A stretch of 64,000 bases of DNA from Selenomonas bovis DSM 23594 (GCF_000381005.1 NZ_KB908386.1:22345-86344), one strand, 5' to 3'; shown: positions 42,487 through 52,867, numbered from the stretch's first letter. The notes: generated by a model not told the origin, from the letters alone. Translations and numbers: made by a program.

Positions 42487-44628
42487 TCAACTCGTATAGA
42501 TGAGTTCTGCCGTCTTTGCCGGGTCGATGATCAGGCTGATGCTGCCGTCGCCGAGCAGCGTACAGCTTGTGATGCCCGTCGTCTTCGTCACATTGCCGAG
42601 ATAGGCAGAGAGTGGCTTCACCACGATCTGCTGGACGCCGAGGAGACGATCCGCCGCGAGCGCGAAGAGCCGGTCCTCGCTCTCGACGAGCAGCAGGATC
42701 CCCTGCGTGAGGTCCGGTTCGGCATCCTCGATGCCATAGACCTGGCCGAGCCGGACGATCGGGCAGCAGCGCCCGTCCTCGATGAGCATCTCGCGCCCCT
42801 CCGCGTCGATGAAGACCTGACTGGCCTCTGGGCGGAACGAGCGACGGATCGCCGAGATCGGCAGCGTGAACGATGAGGAGCCGACCTCGAGGTTCATGCC
42901 ATCGACGATGGCGAGCGTCAGCGGGATCCGGATCGTCGTCGTGCTGCCCTGCCCCGGCATGCTGTCGACGGTGACCTTTCCGCCGAGCGCCTTGATGTTC
43001 GAGACGACGACGTCCATGCCGACGCCGCGCCCCGAATACTCAGTGACCTGGTCATTCGTCGAGAAGCCGGGCGCGAAGATGAAATTATAGACCTCCTTGT
43101 CCGTGTACTCTGCCTCGGGCTTCGTCAGCAGTCCCTTCTGTCGCGCTTTCTCAAGGATCTTCGCCCGATTCATGCCGCTGCCGTCATCCGTGATCTTGAT
43201 GACAACCTCGCCGCCCTCATTCGCCGCGGAGAGCGTCACCGTGCCGCTCTCGGGCTTGCCGAGCTCCTTGCGGCGCTCCGGCAGCTCGATGCCGTGGTCG
43301 ATGGAGTTGCGCACGATGTGCATGAGCGGGTCGCCCAGATGCTCGCTGATCGTCTTGTCGACCTCCGTATCCGCGCCGACGAGCACGAGCCGCGCCTTCT
43401 TGCAGAGCTTCTTCGTCATGTCGCGCACGATGCGGTTCATGCGCTTGAACACCGGATCGACAGGTACCATGCGCAGGGACATCACGCTGTCCTGCAGCTC
43501 TCGCCCCACCTTGTGGAGCTGCCGTGCCGCCTTCTGGAAATTGTCGAGCTCGAGTCCCGCGAGGTCGGGATTCTGCGTAACCATCGACTCCGCAATGACG
43601 AGCTCGCCGACGAGGTCCATGAGCCGGTCGAGCTTATCGACGCGCACGCTGATCACCTGCGCCTCCTCGTGATGGGGATGCGCAGGCTGCTTTTCCGTCT
43701 TCTCCTGGGGCGGCGGCGCGTCCGCCGTCTCTTTGTGGATGGCGGGGACGATCGGCTCTGTGTCCACCGCGGCGCCGGCGGCCTGCTCCGCGGCGGACGG
43801 CCAATAGCCACACTCCGCCGTGCTGGCGAGCTCGCGAAAATCGAGTCCCGTCAGATAGCTCGTGCCGTCGAGGATCTTCTTCACGTCCTCCGGCGACGCT
43901 GCGGACGTGAACCAAAGGCGGAAACCGTCGCGCAGGATCGCCTCCGGCGCCTGATCGTCCTCGAGGATCTTTTCCGGCAGGAAATGGAGCTCTGCAACAT
44001 GTTCCTTCAGGTTGTTGACGACCGTAAAGGCGCGCACCTCCACCATGCCGCAATCCGGCTCGAAATGGAGGACGGCCTCATAGACATGCAGCTTCCCGCC
44101 GCCGCCCGATGGCTCTGCTTTCGCCGGTGCGATGTAGTACTGCTGCGCCTTCGGCGGCGCGGCCTGCGGCTTCGGCTGCGCGCCGGACTTTGCCTTGCGC
44201 AGGTCGACATCGGGATCATCGCCGTTCTCGACTTTCATCGCGCGCAGGAAATCCTCGGTTTTCTGCCGGAGCTCCGCGCTGCTCGCGTCCGGCGTCTCGC
44301 CATCGGCGAGCCGATCCATCTCGCCTTTCATGAAGTCCACGGCCTCGAGCACGAGGTCTGTGATGGACGAGACATCGACCTTCTGCGGATGGAGCTCCCG
44401 CAGGTAAAAGAAAATATCCTCTACGGAGTGCGCCAGCGTCGAGATGTCCGTGAACATCATCATGGCCGCGGAGCCCTTGATCGTATGCATAGCCCGGAAG
44501 ATCTCGTTCACATCCTCGGGCGCAAACGCACCCGCGTCCTCGCTCCCGAGTGCCAACTGCTCGAGCTGCTCGAGGAAGTTCCTCGTCTCATACAGGAACA
44601 CCTCGACCATCGATTCATGGTCTGCCAA
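42487..44628 (-). CDS. cheA: CheA histidine kinase
   Basis: 713 residues from a TTG eight bases after GGAGGT. The HPt domain has the phospho-His in FRAMHTIKGSAAMM (about residue 48). A CheY-binding-like P2 domain spans about 175-285 (LHVYEAVLHFEPDCGMVEVRAFTVVNNL). Dimerisation P3 follows (DKLDRLMDLVGELVIAESMV). The ATPase has N-box HIVRNSIDHGIE, G1 DDGSGMN and G2 YSGRGVGMDVV. The C-terminal CheW-like P5 spans 570-710. It is the first gene of cheA-cheW-mcp-cheRB-PAS/HisKA-receiver. No flagellar gene is nearby, so swimming control is not certain. Confidence 0.95.
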   Translation of the reverse strand: MADHESMVEVFLYETRNFLEQLEQLALGSEDAGAFAPEDVNEIFRAMHTIKGSAAMMMFTDISTLAHSVEDIFFYLRELHPQKVDVSSITDLVLEAVDFMKGEMDRLADGETPDASSAELRQKTEDFLRAMKVENGDDPDVDLRKAKSGAQPKPQAAPPKAQQYYIAPAKAEPSGGGGKLHVYEAVLHFEPDCGMVEVRAFTVVNNLKEHVAELHFLPEKILEDDQAPEAILRDGFRLWFTSAASPEDVKKILDGTSYLTGLDFRELASTAECGYWPSAAEQAAGAAVDTEPIVPAIHKETADAPPPQEKTEKQPAHPHHEEAQVISVRVDKLDRLMDLVGELVIAESMVTQNPDLAGLELDNFQKAARQLHKVGRELQDSVMSLRMVPVDPVFKRMNRIVRDMTKKLCKKARLVLVGADTEVDKTISEHLGDPLMHIVRNSIDHGIELPERRKELGKPESGTVTLSAANEGGEVVIKITDDGSGMNRAKILEKARQKGLLTKPEAEYTDKEVYNFIFAPGFSTNDQVTEYSGRGVGMDVVVSNIKALGGKVTVDSMPGQGSTTTIRIPLTLAIVDGMNLEVGSSSFTLPISAIRRSFRPEASQVFIDAEGREMLIEDGRCCPIVRLGQVYGIEDAEPDLTQGILLLVESEDRLFALAADRLLGVQQIVVKPLSAYLGNVTKTTGITSCTLLGDGSISLIIDPAKTAELIYTS

Positions 44629-44734
44629 AGCGCCTCACCTCCCATGTTCTCTTTCCTTCCCACGCCTTATTTCTACGCCATAGGTCAATATTCCTGCTTC
44701 TTTCGTAAAACTTGCTGCCAATATGGCTGTTTTT

Positions 44735-44753
44735 ATGATGTAATCGTTATCAT
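44735..44753. promoter_or_regulatory. Operator-like inverted repeat upstream of cheA
   Basis: ATGAT-N9-ATCAT about 110 bases before cheA; it shares about 10 of 14 positions with a Fur box. A clear promoter was not resolved in this stretch. Confidence 0.3.
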
Positions 44754-44774
44754 TTCGTCGTTTTTAGAAATTGC

Positions 44775-45094
44775 TGTCAGCGAGCGCGTCCACGCCGACG
44801 ATGCCGGAGTAGTCCTTGACGATGTCATACGTGTCTGAGGCGCCCGGCAGATTCTTCGGAGGCATCATCAGTTTGTGTGGAGAAATTCCCAGCCTGCTAA
44901 GCAGCTTCATATACGCAAAGGCAGGGTGTCGAATGAATCAGTGGTTCCTTAAAGATGAGCTCGGCTTCTCCGCCATCGCGACCTTCTCCCGCATGACGCC
45001 GACGCTGCACGCGCTCTGAGGCGCAGGCGTCAGCACGGCCGGGCAGCAACGAAGAAGGGGCTGCGGCACATCGAGTGCAGCAGTCCCTTCTTCA
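44775..45094. other. Decayed coding fragments, MITE right end and terminator
   Basis: On the minus strand about 34 codons (PPKNLPGASDTYDIVKDYSG, ending near 44766) look like the tail of a lost gene. At 44936-44952 AATCAGTGGTTCCTTAA is a GGAACC-type right end. Directly after it on the plus strand, DELGFSAIATFSRMTPTLHA ending at 45019 is another orphan gene tail. GAAGAAGGGGCTGC (45051-45064) with GCAGTCCCTTCTTC (45080-45093) is a terminator that can serve ureD. Confidence 0.45.
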
Positions 45095-45928
45095 TATGTC
45101 CGGAGAAATCTTCCGGCCGAGAAACTCCTTGCATGCCTGCTGAAGCCTGACCAACGGCTCACTCCCCTGCGCCAAGGCCTTCAGGCAGAGATCCCCCGAG
45201 GCAAGGCGCGTGACGCCCCACAGGACTTGTTCCGGGATATGCGCGGCCGCAAAGCCCCGGAGCTTTTCCTCCTCCAGAGGGAACCCAAAGAAAAGGAAGG
45301 TTCCCAGATGGGTGCAGCCCTCATATCCGGTGAAGCCCTCCAGCGACACATCCTGCGCCTGCGGCGCGAAACGGAGATGATCTGCATAGATCAGACGATC
45401 CGCGCGTCGCACCCGTACGCGCGACTCATACAGCCGGTACGCGAAGCGCTCCTGCCGCGCAGCGCGGCCACAGGCCAGCACATCCGAATAAAAGAGTCGG
45501 CTGCTCTCATCCGCGAGCGCGATGGCAAACGAGCTCTGGAACGCCGAGTCCTCAAAGGGAAGAACCGGCAACGGCGCATAATAAAGGACCGCGCCTCTGC
45601 CCACCGTGATGGTCCCGATCCGCTTCGCCTTCCCCCGTTCTATGCGGTGGATTTTCTCATAAGACTGGGAAAGGAACTCCGCGCAAGCGCCATCCTCCAG
45701 CCGGATCTCCAGCTCCTGCCTGTCTCCCGCCATGAGGCCCGCAGATACCTTCGCCACCATGATCTGCAGGAAATCCTGCGCATGGAACGGGCGCAGCACC
45801 TTGAACGGCGCGGTGAAGGAAAGATCCCTGATCTTTCCGGGCGCGATGGTGAGCGAAAGCGTCGATACCTGATCGAAAAAATTCCGTTCCCCTTCCTGCG
45901 CCACCGCTCCTTGCTCCTTTTCGCTCAT
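45092..45928 (-). CDS. ureD: Urease accessory protein UreD
   Basis: 278 residues with UreD/UreH features: DGACAEFLSQSYEKIHRI, YYAPLPVLPFEDSAFQSSFAIAL, YSDVLACGRAARQERFAYRLYESRVRVRRADRLIYADHLRF. It is the scaffold that binds apo-urease with UreF and UreG for nickel insertion. It is the last gene of the operon, 15 bases after ureG. Confidence 0.9.
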   Translation of the reverse strand: MSEKEQGAVAQEGERNFFDQVSTLSLTIAPGKIRDLSFTAPFKVLRPFHAQDFLQIMVAKVSAGLMAGDRQELEIRLEDGACAEFLSQSYEKIHRIERGKAKRIGTITVGRGAVLYYAPLPVLPFEDSAFQSSFAIALADESSRLFYSDVLACGRAARQERFAYRLYESRVRVRRADRLIYADHLRFAPQAQDVSLEGFTGYEGCTHLGTFLFFGFPLEEEKLRGFAAAHIPEQVLWGVTRLASGDLCLKALAQGSEPLVRLQQACKEFLGRKISPDI

Positions 45929-45943
45929 CTCATCCCCCCGCTC

Positions 45944-46552
45944 TCAGGCGTCCTCCAGAAGAACATTATGCTGGATCCAGCCGATAATCTCGGCAACGCC
46001 CTCTTTCTTCCTGAGATCCGTAAAGAGGAAGGGCCGGCTACCGCGCATCTTCTTCGAATCCCGCTCCATGACGCCGAGATCCGCGCCCACATAAGGCGCG
46101 AGATCTTTCTTATTGATGACGAGGAGGTCCGAGCGTGTAATGCCCGGGCCGCCCTTCCGCGGAATCTTGTCGCCCTCGGAGACATCGATGACGAAGATCG
46201 TCGCGTCCGCAAGCTCGGGGCTGAACGTCGCGGAAAGATTGTCCCCGCCGCTCTCGACGAAGACGATCTGCGTATCTGGGAAGCGCGAAACCAGCTCATC
46301 GACAGCCTCGAGGTTCATCGATGCATCCTCCCGGATGGCGGTATGCGGACAGCCGCCAGTCTCCACGCCGAGAATCCGCTCCCGCGGCATCGCGGAATGC
46401 TTCACGAGGAACTCCGCGTCCTCCTTCGTATAGATATCATTCGTGACCACGCAGATGCGGTACGACGCCAGCATCTCCCGCGTCAGAGCCTCGATCAGGG
46501 CCGTCTTGCCAGAGCCGACCGGCCCGGCCACACCGATTTTCACATAGGACAT
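45944..46552 (-). CDS. ureG: Urease accessory GTPase UreG
   Basis: 202 residues from the ATG at 46552 (GAAGGA before). The P-loop is VGSGKT, followed by [33 protein letters not shown] (the CPH nickel-binding motif), [20 protein letters not shown] and [13 protein letters not shown]. It hydrolyses GTP to deliver nickel to urease. Confidence 0.97.
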   Translation of the reverse strand: MSYVKIGVAGPVGSGKTALIEALTREMLASYRICVVTNDIYTKEDAEFLVKHSAMPRERILGVETGGCPHTAIREDASMNLEAVDELVSRFPDTQIVFVESGGDNLSATFSPELADATIFVIDVSEGDKIPRKGGPGITRSDLLVINKKDLAPYVGADLGVMERDSKKMRGSRPFLFTDLRKKEGVAEIIGWIQHNVLLEDA

Positions 46553-46578
46553 CCTATTCCTTCTTTCCTTTCCGAATC

Positions 46579-47301
46579 TCACGACATATAGAGCCGCGAG
46601 TAAAGCACCTCGTGCTGCATGCCCCGGATATCAAGGCCCGGGAACGACAGTCCGAGATCCTCGCGTGAGGCTGCGAACGCCTTGTCCAGAAGCTGTGAGA
46701 AATCCTCCCGGAACGAAGCCGTCAGCCGCGCCCCATCCGTCTGCGACAGGGGGATGAGCTTCACGCAAGTATTGACGAGCGCGGAAAGCTGCGCATAGAC
46801 ATAATGCGCGAGCGCGCGCCGCTCCGGCAGACCGAGGGAGGCCGCCAGCGCCCCGTAGCAGACCGGATGGGTGCAGGAGGCGCTCCCCTCCTCGATGTAC
46901 GCGAGGAACTCCTTCCCCACCGGAAGCGGGATGCGGCAGACATTCTTGGCCAGACGGCGGCCGAGCTTCTCCATGGCCTCCCGCGATTCTCTCGCTGTCC
47001 GCGAAGCGCGCAACTCCTCCTCCAGCGAAAGCAGCGCGCCTGCGGCGTCTTCCTGCTGCATCGCCTCATAGGCCAGCCGCGCCGCGAGAAGCTCCTGATA
47101 AAGGAAGCTCCCTGCGAAATAGGCACGCAGCCACCTCTCCGCGCTCTCCCTGTCATGCACGGCTCCCTCCTGCACATACGTTTCCAGCCCGTAGGAATGG
47201 GCATACGCACCGATGGGAAAGAGCGCGTCGTTGAGCTCGAGCAGGTAGAAAAGCGCGGCCTCATCCCGCTCCGCTTCCCGTACGTTTTTTCCTTCCTCCA
47301 T
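46579..47301 (-). CDS. ureF: Urease accessory protein UreF
   Basis: 240 residues, all helical. [23 protein letters not shown] is the UreF front; [43 protein letters not shown] matches the rest. It acts as GTPase regulator of UreG in the nickel-loading complex. The ATG is three bases from the ureE stop; the ribosome binding site is weak. Confidence 0.93.
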   Translation of the reverse strand: MEEGKNVREAERDEAALFYLLELNDALFPIGAYAHSYGLETYVQEGAVHDRESAERWLRAYFAGSFLYQELLAARLAYEAMQQEDAAGALLSLEEELRASRTARESREAMEKLGRRLAKNVCRIPLPVGKEFLAYIEEGSASCTHPVCYGALAASLGLPERRALAHYVYAQLSALVNTCVKLIPLSQTDGARLTASFREDFSQLLDKAFAASREDLGLSFPGLDIRGMQHEVLYSRLYMS

Positions 47302-47304
47302 AGC

Positions 47305-47787
47305 TCAGGCATCCCCATTTTGATGGTGGTGATGGTGCGGCGAGAGCAGCTTCAGCTGATCTACCCGGGAGAGCACCATATCCTTTTTCTCATAGGCAAG
47401 GCCGAGCTGCCGGATCAATTGTTCCAGCGAGGCATCATACCGCACAGCAAAGCAGGAGAAGGTCCCATCCGGCGCATAGAGCGGCGCATGGCGGTTCCCG
47501 ATCTCGTAGCAAAGGCGCGCGATTTCTGCGGCCGCCGCTGTCCTGACCAGGAGCGCAGGGACGGGCAGCAGCCGCACGGCCACCACGGTGCCGGCATCTT
47601 CCGCCAGCACATCGCCGTCCCGCAGCTGGGCGCCGGCCTCCAGACGCAGCGCGATATCCCGGCCGCCCTCGGTGTTCTTCCGCAGGATGCGCTTCTGCGC
47701 CTCGACATCATCGAGCCAGAGCGCATCGACGCGTTTCCCCCGGAAAGCGGGATCGGAGAGATTTCCACAAATGTTCGTGATCACCAT
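47305..47787 (-). CDS. ureE: Urease nickel chaperone UreE
   Basis: 160 residues from the ATG at 47787. GKRVDALWLDDVEAQKRILRKNTEGGRDIALRL is the peptide-binding half. CYEIGNRHAPLY holds the conserved metal-site His. The C-terminus carries HHHHHQNGDA, a His run that stores nickel. It overlaps the ureC end. Confidence 0.93.
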   Translation of the reverse strand: MVITNICGNLSDPAFRGKRVDALWLDDVEAQKRILRKNTEGGRDIALRLEAGAQLRDGDVLAEDAGTVVAVRLLPVPALLVRTAAAAEIARLCYEIGNRHAPLYAPDGTFSCFAVRYDASLEQLIRQLGLAYEKKDMVLSRVDQLKLLSPHHHHHQNGDA

Positions 47788-47804
47788 CGTGAGCAGACAT
47801 CCTT

Positions 47805-49526
47805 TCAAAAGAGGTTATAGAGCTGCGTGAGCGGGAGCTTCGCCGCCGGCTGGCTCGTGATCTTCCTGCCATTCACCCTCACCTCGTAGGTTTCCGGATC
47901 CACTGTGATCCTGGGTGCCTGGTCGTTGAAGCGCATATCCTTCTTCATGATGTCCCGGCAATGCGACACAGGCCGTACCGTTTTCTGCAGACCGAGCTTC
48001 TCTTTGATGCCTGCCGCATAGGCCGCCTGCGAGACGAAGGTCACGCAGGTGTCATAGCGCGCCCCTGCGGCCGCGCCGAACATCGGCCGGTAGAAGACCG
48101 GCTGCGGCGTTGGGATGGAGGCGTTCGGATCGCCCATCTTCGAGGCGATGATGAAACCTCCCTTGATGATCATATCGGGACGCACGCCGAAAAAGGCCGG
48201 ATGCCAGAGCACGAGATCCGCGAGTTTCCCCGACTCGATGGATCCGACCTCCGCGGAGACGCCATGCGTGATGGCCGGATTGATCGTATATTTGGCAAGG
48301 TAGCGCAGGATGCGGAAGTTATCGTTATCTCCGCTCTCCTCCGGCAGGCGGCCGCGCTCTCCCTTCATCTTGCTCGCCGTCTGCCAGGTGCGCGTGATGA
48401 CCTCGCCTACGCGGCCCATCGCCTGCGAGTCCGAGCTCATCATAGAGAAGATGCCCATATCGTGGAGCACATCCTCCGCCGCGATCGTCTCCGGACGGAT
48501 GCGCGAGTCCGCAAAGGCGACGTCCTCGGGAATCCGCGGATCGAGATGGTGACAGACCATGAGCATATCGAGATGCTCGTCCAGCGTGTTCTTAGTAAAC
48601 GGCATGGTCGGATTGGTCGAGGAGGGCAGGATATTCTCATAGCCTGCCGCGCGGATGATGTCGGGCGCGTGTCCGCCGCCCGCTCCCTCTGTATGATAAG
48701 TGTGGATCGTGCGCCCGCCGATCGCCGCGAGCGTATCCTCCACGCAGCCGGCCTCGTTGAGCGTATCCGTATGGATCGCGGTCTGCACATCATACTGGTC
48801 GGAGATACGCAGGCAGGCATCGATGACGGCAGGTGTGGCACCCCAGTCCTCATGGATCTTCAGCCCCATGGCGCCAGCCTCCACCTGCTCAGCCAGCGGT
48901 GCAAGGCTCGAGCAGTTCCCCTTGCCGAGGAAGCCGAGGTTCATCGGATAGGCATCCGCCGCACGGAGCATCTCGCGCAGGTTCCACGGCCCCGGCGTAC
49001 AGGTCGTGGCATTCGTGCCGTCCGCCGGCCCCGTGCCGCCGCCGATCATCGTCGTGATGCCGCTGTAAAGAGCCGTCTCGATCTGCTGCGGACTGATGAA
49101 ATGGATATGCGTATCAAGACCGCCCGCCGTCACGATGAGACCCTCGGCCGCCAAAGCCTCCGTTGAAGCCCCTACCGTGAGCCCCGGCGTCACGCCCTCC
49201 ATGATATCGGGGTTGCCCGCCTTGCCGATGCCGGCGATCCGGCCATCCTTGATGCCGATATCCGCCTTGACAATGCCCTGCACCGGATCCACGACCAGCG
49301 CGTTCGTGAGCACGAGATCCAGCGCGCCGCCCTCACTCGTGAGGCCGGAGGCCTGTCCCATGCCGTCGCGCAGCGTCTTGCCGCCGCCGAACTTGATCTC
49401 ATCCCCATAGACGGTATAGTCCTTCTCCACCTCGAGGACGAGGCTGGTATCTGCCAGACGTACCTTGTCTCCCGTGGTCGGACCGTACATCGCCGCATAT
49501 TTCTCCCGGCTGATGTCCATGCTCAT
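47805..49526 (-). CDS. ureC: Urease alpha subunit
   Basis: 573 residues from ATG-AGC-ATG at 49526, after GGAGGAGG. The nickel ligands are in [12 protein letters not shown], the carbamylated Lys in [14 protein letters not shown], the His ligands in TDTLNEAG...[12 protein letters not shown], and the flap in [30 protein letters not shown] with the catalytic His. The final ligand Asp is in [12 protein letters not shown]. It hydrolyses urea to ammonia and carbamate in the cytoplasm. Confidence 0.98.
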   Translation of the reverse strand: MSMDISREKYAAMYGPTTGDKVRLADTSLVLEVEKDYTVYGDEIKFGGGKTLRDGMGQASGLTSEGGALDLVLTNALVVDPVQGIVKADIGIKDGRIAGIGKAGNPDIMEGVTPGLTVGASTEALAAEGLIVTAGGLDTHIHFISPQQIETALYSGITTMIGGGTGPADGTNATTCTPGPWNLREMLRAADAYPMNLGFLGKGNCSSLAPLAEQVEAGAMGLKIHEDWGATPAVIDACLRISDQYDVQTAIHTDTLNEAGCVEDTLAAIGGRTIHTYHTEGAGGGHAPDIIRAAGYENILPSSTNPTMPFTKNTLDEHLDMLMVCHHLDPRIPEDVAFADSRIRPETIAAEDVLHDMGIFSMMSSDSQAMGRVGEVITRTWQTASKMKGERGRLPEESGDNDNFRILRYLAKYTINPAITHGVSAEVGSIESGKLADLVLWHPAFFGVRPDMIIKGGFIIASKMGDPNASIPTPQPVFYRPMFGAAAGARYDTCVTFVSQAAYAAGIKEKLGLQKTVRPVSHCRDIMKKDMRFNDQAPRITVDPETYEVRVNGRKITSQPAAKLPLTQLYNLF

Positions 49527-49900
49527 CGCGCTTCCTCCTCCATCAAGAATCCCTGCTCCCTGGCACGGCGGACTGCCGCCGCGCGCTCCTTCTCCCCGGC
49601 CGGCCCCATCGTGAGACCGTTGCAGCCGAAGCACCGCTTCCTGCCCTTCATCTCGACCAGCATCACCGTCTTCTGCTCGCCCGGCTCGAAGCGCACAGAG
49701 GTGCCCGAAGGAATATCGAGCCGCATGCCGAACGCTTCCGACCGCTCGAACTTCAGGCAACGATTCACCTCGAAGAAATGATAATGCGCACCGACCTGCA
49801 CCGGCCGGTCGCCCAGATTCGTGACGGCGAGCTCTTTCGTAAGGCGGCCCGCATTCAGCGTGATCTTGCCCTCTCTGACCATGACTTCTCCTGGAATCAT
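49523..49900 (-). CDS. ureB: Urease beta subunit
   Basis: 125 residues from the ATG at 49900 (GGGAGAG before). [46 protein letters not shown] and [37 protein letters not shown] are diagnostic. It overlaps ureC by four bases. Subunits A, B and C are separate, as in most bacteria. Confidence 0.97.
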   Translation of the reverse strand: MIPGEVMVREGKITLNAGRLTKELAVTNLGDRPVQVGAHYHFFEVNRCLKFERSEAFGMRLDIPSGTSVRFEPGEQKTVMLVEMKGRKRCFGCNGLTMGPAGEKERAAAVRRAREQGFLMEEEAR

Positions 49901-49916
49901 CGTTCTCTCCCTTTCC

Positions 49917-50219
49917 TCACTGAATCGGCTCATGCACTGTGACCAGCTTCGTGCCATCGGGGAACGTCGCTTCGATCTGGACGGATCCGACCATCTCCGG
50001 CACCCCCTCCATCACCTCGCCGCGGGTGAGGATCTTCCTCCCCCGCTTCATCAGCTCCGTGACCGGGAGGCCGTCCCGTGCCATCTCCATGAGCTGCATG
50101 CTGATATAAGCCACCGCCTCCGGATAATTGAGCAAAAGACCCCTTGCCTTCCGCTCCTCCGCCAGCTTGCCCGCATAGTGCAGCATGAGCTTCTCCATAT
50201 CCTTTGGTGCCAGACGCAT
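49917..50219 (-). CDS. ureA: Urease gamma subunit
   Basis: 100 residues: [50 protein letters not shown], ending [24 protein letters not shown]. It is the first structural urease gene, 62 bases after urtE. A short hairpin at 50254-50275 (GTGATGCCACGGCATCAC) lies in that gap. Confidence 0.97.
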   Translation of the reverse strand: MRLAPKDMEKLMLHYAGKLAEERKARGLLLNYPEAVAYISMQLMEMARDGLPVTELMKRGRKILTRGEVMEGVPEMVGSVQIEATFPDGTKLVTVHEPIQ

Positions 50220-50281
50220 CCGAACATTCCTCCTCTTCCTTCACCAAAAACCGTGATGCCACGGCATCACGGCCCTGAAAA

Positions 50282-50977
50282 TCAGGATGCCAGCATATAC
50301 TGCTGAATCTCCTCCTTGCCGGAAGACCCGGTCGCTCCGTGGAAGACCACCCTGCCCTTGTCCATCACATAGCAGTCATCGGCCAGCTCCAGCGCGAAGT
50401 CCAGATATTGCTCCACGAGCAGGATCGAGATCCCCGTCTTCTGATTGATGGTGCGGATGGCATCGCCGATCTCCTGGATGACCGACGGCTGGATGCCCTC
50501 GGTCGGCTCATCGAGCAGGAGCAGCTTTGGCCGGGCAATCAGCGCCCGGGCGATGGCGAGCTGCTGCTGCTGCCCGCCGGAAAGGTCGCCGCCCTTGCGT
50601 GCCAGGAACTTCTTCACGATGGGGAAGAGATCGTAAAGCTCCTCCGCATCCTGCTTCCTGCCCCCGCAGACCTCGAGCCCGAGGCGGAGATTCTCCGCCA
50701 CTGTCATCTGCGGGAAGATATCGCGCCCCTGCGGGACATAGCCGATGCCCTGGCGCGCCCGCTCATAGGGCGGCATCCGCCGCAGTGATACGCCATCGAG
50801 AAAGACATCGCCCTCTGGAGCCTTCACCAGCCCCATCACGCTCTTGAGCGTCGTTGTCTTCCCCACGCCATTGCGACCGACCAGCGCGACGATCTTGCCA
50901 TCCGGCACAGCGAGATCGATGCCGTGCAGGATCTCGCTCTCCCCATAATAAGATCTCAGCCCTTTGATTTTAAGCAT
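50282..50977 (-). CDS. urtE: Urea ABC transporter, ATP-binding protein UrtE
   Basis: 231 residues from the ATG at 50977. Walker A is VGRNGVGKTT, with the signature LSGGQQQQLAIARAL and Walker B LLLLDEPTEGIQPSVIQEIG. The LivF-type fold with EGIQPSVI is characteristic of UrtE. It overlaps urtD by eight bases. Confidence 0.95.
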   Translation of the reverse strand: MLKIKGLRSYYGESEILHGIDLAVPDGKIVALVGRNGVGKTTTLKSVMGLVKAPEGDVFLDGVSLRRMPPYERARQGIGYVPQGRDIFPQMTVAENLRLGLEVCGGRKQDAEELYDLFPIVKKFLARKGGDLSGGQQQQLAIARALIARPKLLLLDEPTEGIQPSVIQEIGDAIRTINQKTGISILLVEQYLDFALELADDCYVMDKGRVVFHGATGSSGKEEIQQYMLAS

Positions 50978-51743
50978 GCTTTTTCTCCCCCCGGCCCAGA
51001 TACACTTCCTGCACCTTCTCATTCTTCATGACATCCTCCGCCGAGCCTTCCGTGAGAATGGCACCCTCATGCATGACCGTCACCTCATCGGCGATGCTCT
51101 TGACGAAATTCATATCATGCTCCACGACGGCCACCGAGCAACGATCCTTGATCTCCTCCAAGATCCGCGCCGTTTTCTCCGTCTCAGGCTGTCCCATGCC
51201 GGCCACCGGCTCATCCAGCAGAAGGAGCTTCGGCTCCTCCACGAGCAGCATGGCAATCTCCAGCCACTGCTTCTCGCCATGCGACAGCGCCTTGGCGCGC
51301 TCCTTGCTCTTCTTGTCCAGGCCGACCAGATGCAGCACCTCATAAATCTTCTTCGTGTCCAGATACCGCTTGCGCATCATGAGCGAGCCGAACACGCTCT
51401 TGTCGCGGTTGATCGCGATGCGCATATTATCGTAGACGCTGAGATTTATGAAAGTGGACGGCACCTGGAACTTGCGGCAGATGCCCTTCTTCACGATCTC
51501 GAACTCCTTCAGCTTCAGGATGTTTCCCACGCCGGCATAATAAGCCTCGCCCCCCGCCGGCTTCGTCTTGCCGCAGATCACATCGAGGAGCGTGGTCTTC
51601 CCTGCGCCGTTCGGACCGATGAAGAAATGAATCTCATGCGGCGCAATCGACGTCGTCACATCATTGACCGCCTTGAAGCCGTCAAACTCTACCGAAATAT
51701 GCTTCAGGCTCAAAAGAGCCTCCGATGCCTTCTGCTGGCTCAT
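50970..51743 (-). CDS. urtD: Urea ABC transporter, ATP-binding protein UrtD
   Basis: 257 residues. Walker A is IGPNGAGKTTLLDVICGKTKPAGG, and LSHGEKQWLEIAMLLVEEPKLLLLDEPVAGM holds the signature (LSHGEKQ) and Walker B. The LivG-type C-terminus includes HDMNFVKSIADEVTVMHEG. It overlaps urtC by four bases. Confidence 0.95.
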   Translation of the reverse strand: MSQQKASEALLSLKHISVEFDGFKAVNDVTTSIAPHEIHFFIGPNGAGKTTLLDVICGKTKPAGGEAYYAGVGNILKLKEFEIVKKGICRKFQVPSTFINLSVYDNMRIAINRDKSVFGSLMMRKRYLDTKKIYEVLHLVGLDKKSKERAKALSHGEKQWLEIAMLLVEEPKLLLLDEPVAGMGQPETEKTARILEEIKDRCSVAVVEHDMNFVKSIADEVTVMHEGAILTEGSAEDVMKNEKVQEVYLGRGEKKHA

Positions 51744-52858
51744 GAAATCGCTCCCTTCCCTCTCATCGACGCGGAGCGCCTGCGGCCGAACGGCAGACGC
51801 ACAGCAGGGAATCTCTCCTTCCCCCGCTCATACAGCTTCACAAAGACGCCTGTCAGCCCCTTCGGCATGAAGAGGACGACCAGCACGAACAGCATCCCGA
51901 TGAAGTACAGCCACATATCCGGCATAGTCTCGCTGATCCCCGTCTTCATCGCATTGACCAGCAGCGCGCCGATCACCGCACCGATGAGCGTCCCGCGGCC
52001 ACCGACAGCCACCCAGATCACCATCTCTACGGAGAACGCGATATCGAGCTCCTTCGGAGAAATCATCCCCGCAAAAAGCACATAGATGGCCCCGGCCACG
52101 CCGGTGATGACCGCCGAGATGCAGTAGATGAACGTCTTGTACTTGCTCGAATCATAGCCGGTGAAATACGTGCGGTTCTCGCCGTCCCGGATTGCGATCA
52201 GGATCTTGCCGATGCCCCGGCTCATCAGCCAGGTGCAGAAGATATAGACGAGCACCAGCATGGCCACCGCGAAATAATAGAACGAGACGAGGTTCATCGG
52301 ATTCTGCAGCTGGATGCCGAGGAGCGTCGTAAAGCCGGTGATGCCGTTGCTGCCGCCCGTATAGGCCTGCATGCCGATGAAAATCGTGACGAATGCCCAG
52401 GCCAGAGCCTGCGACAAGATGGAAAAATACACGCCCTTGATCCTGTTCTTGAACGTGGCAAAGCCGACGATCAATGCCAGCAGGAGCGGCAGCCCCGCAA
52501 CTGCCAGCATCGCCAGCGGAAAGGAAGCGAAGGGCTTCCAGAAAGCGGGCAGAGACGTGAGTCCGCCCGTGACCATGAACTCCGGGAGCGCGCTGCCGCA
52601 CGCCTCCAGCTTCAGATACATCGCCATCGCATAAGCGCCCAGGCCGAAAAACACCCCATGGCCGAGGCTCAGGATGCCCGTATATCCCCAGATCAGATCG
52701 ATGCCGAGCGCGACGATCGCATAGCAGATGAATTTCCCCAAGAGCGTCAGGCGGAACAGCGAGAGCACGAAAGGCATAGCGAGCAATACCGCCACCAGGG
52801 CCAGGAAAACCAGATTCTTCTTATCCTGCAACCAATACTTGATATCCAAGGTCTGCAT
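51740..52858 (-). CDS. urtC: Urea ABC transporter, permease UrtC
   Basis: 372 residues with ten predicted spans, LivM family: YAIVALGIDLIWGYTGILSLGHGVFFGLGAYAMAMYL, VKGVYFSILSQALAWAFVTIFIG, and GGRGTLIGAVIGALLVNAMKTGISE. AAGGAGG directly abuts the ATG, so initiation at the TTG at 52849 (9 bases later) is also likely. Confidence 0.94.
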   Translation of the reverse strand: MQTLDIKYWLQDKKNLVFLALVAVLLAMPFVLSLFRLTLLGKFICYAIVALGIDLIWGYTGILSLGHGVFFGLGAYAMAMYLKLEACGSALPEFMVTGGLTSLPAFWKPFASFPLAMLAVAGLPLLLALIVGFATFKNRIKGVYFSILSQALAWAFVTIFIGMQAYTGGSNGITGFTTLLGIQLQNPMNLVSFYYFAVAMLVLVYIFCTWLMSRGIGKILIAIRDGENRTYFTGYDSSKYKTFIYCISAVITGVAGAIYVLFAGMISPKELDIAFSVEMVIWVAVGGRGTLIGAVIGALLVNAMKTGISETMPDMWLYFIGMLFVLVVLFMPKGLTGVFVKLYERGKERFPAVRLPFGRRRSASMRGKGAIS

Positions 52859-52867
52859 CCTCCTTTC

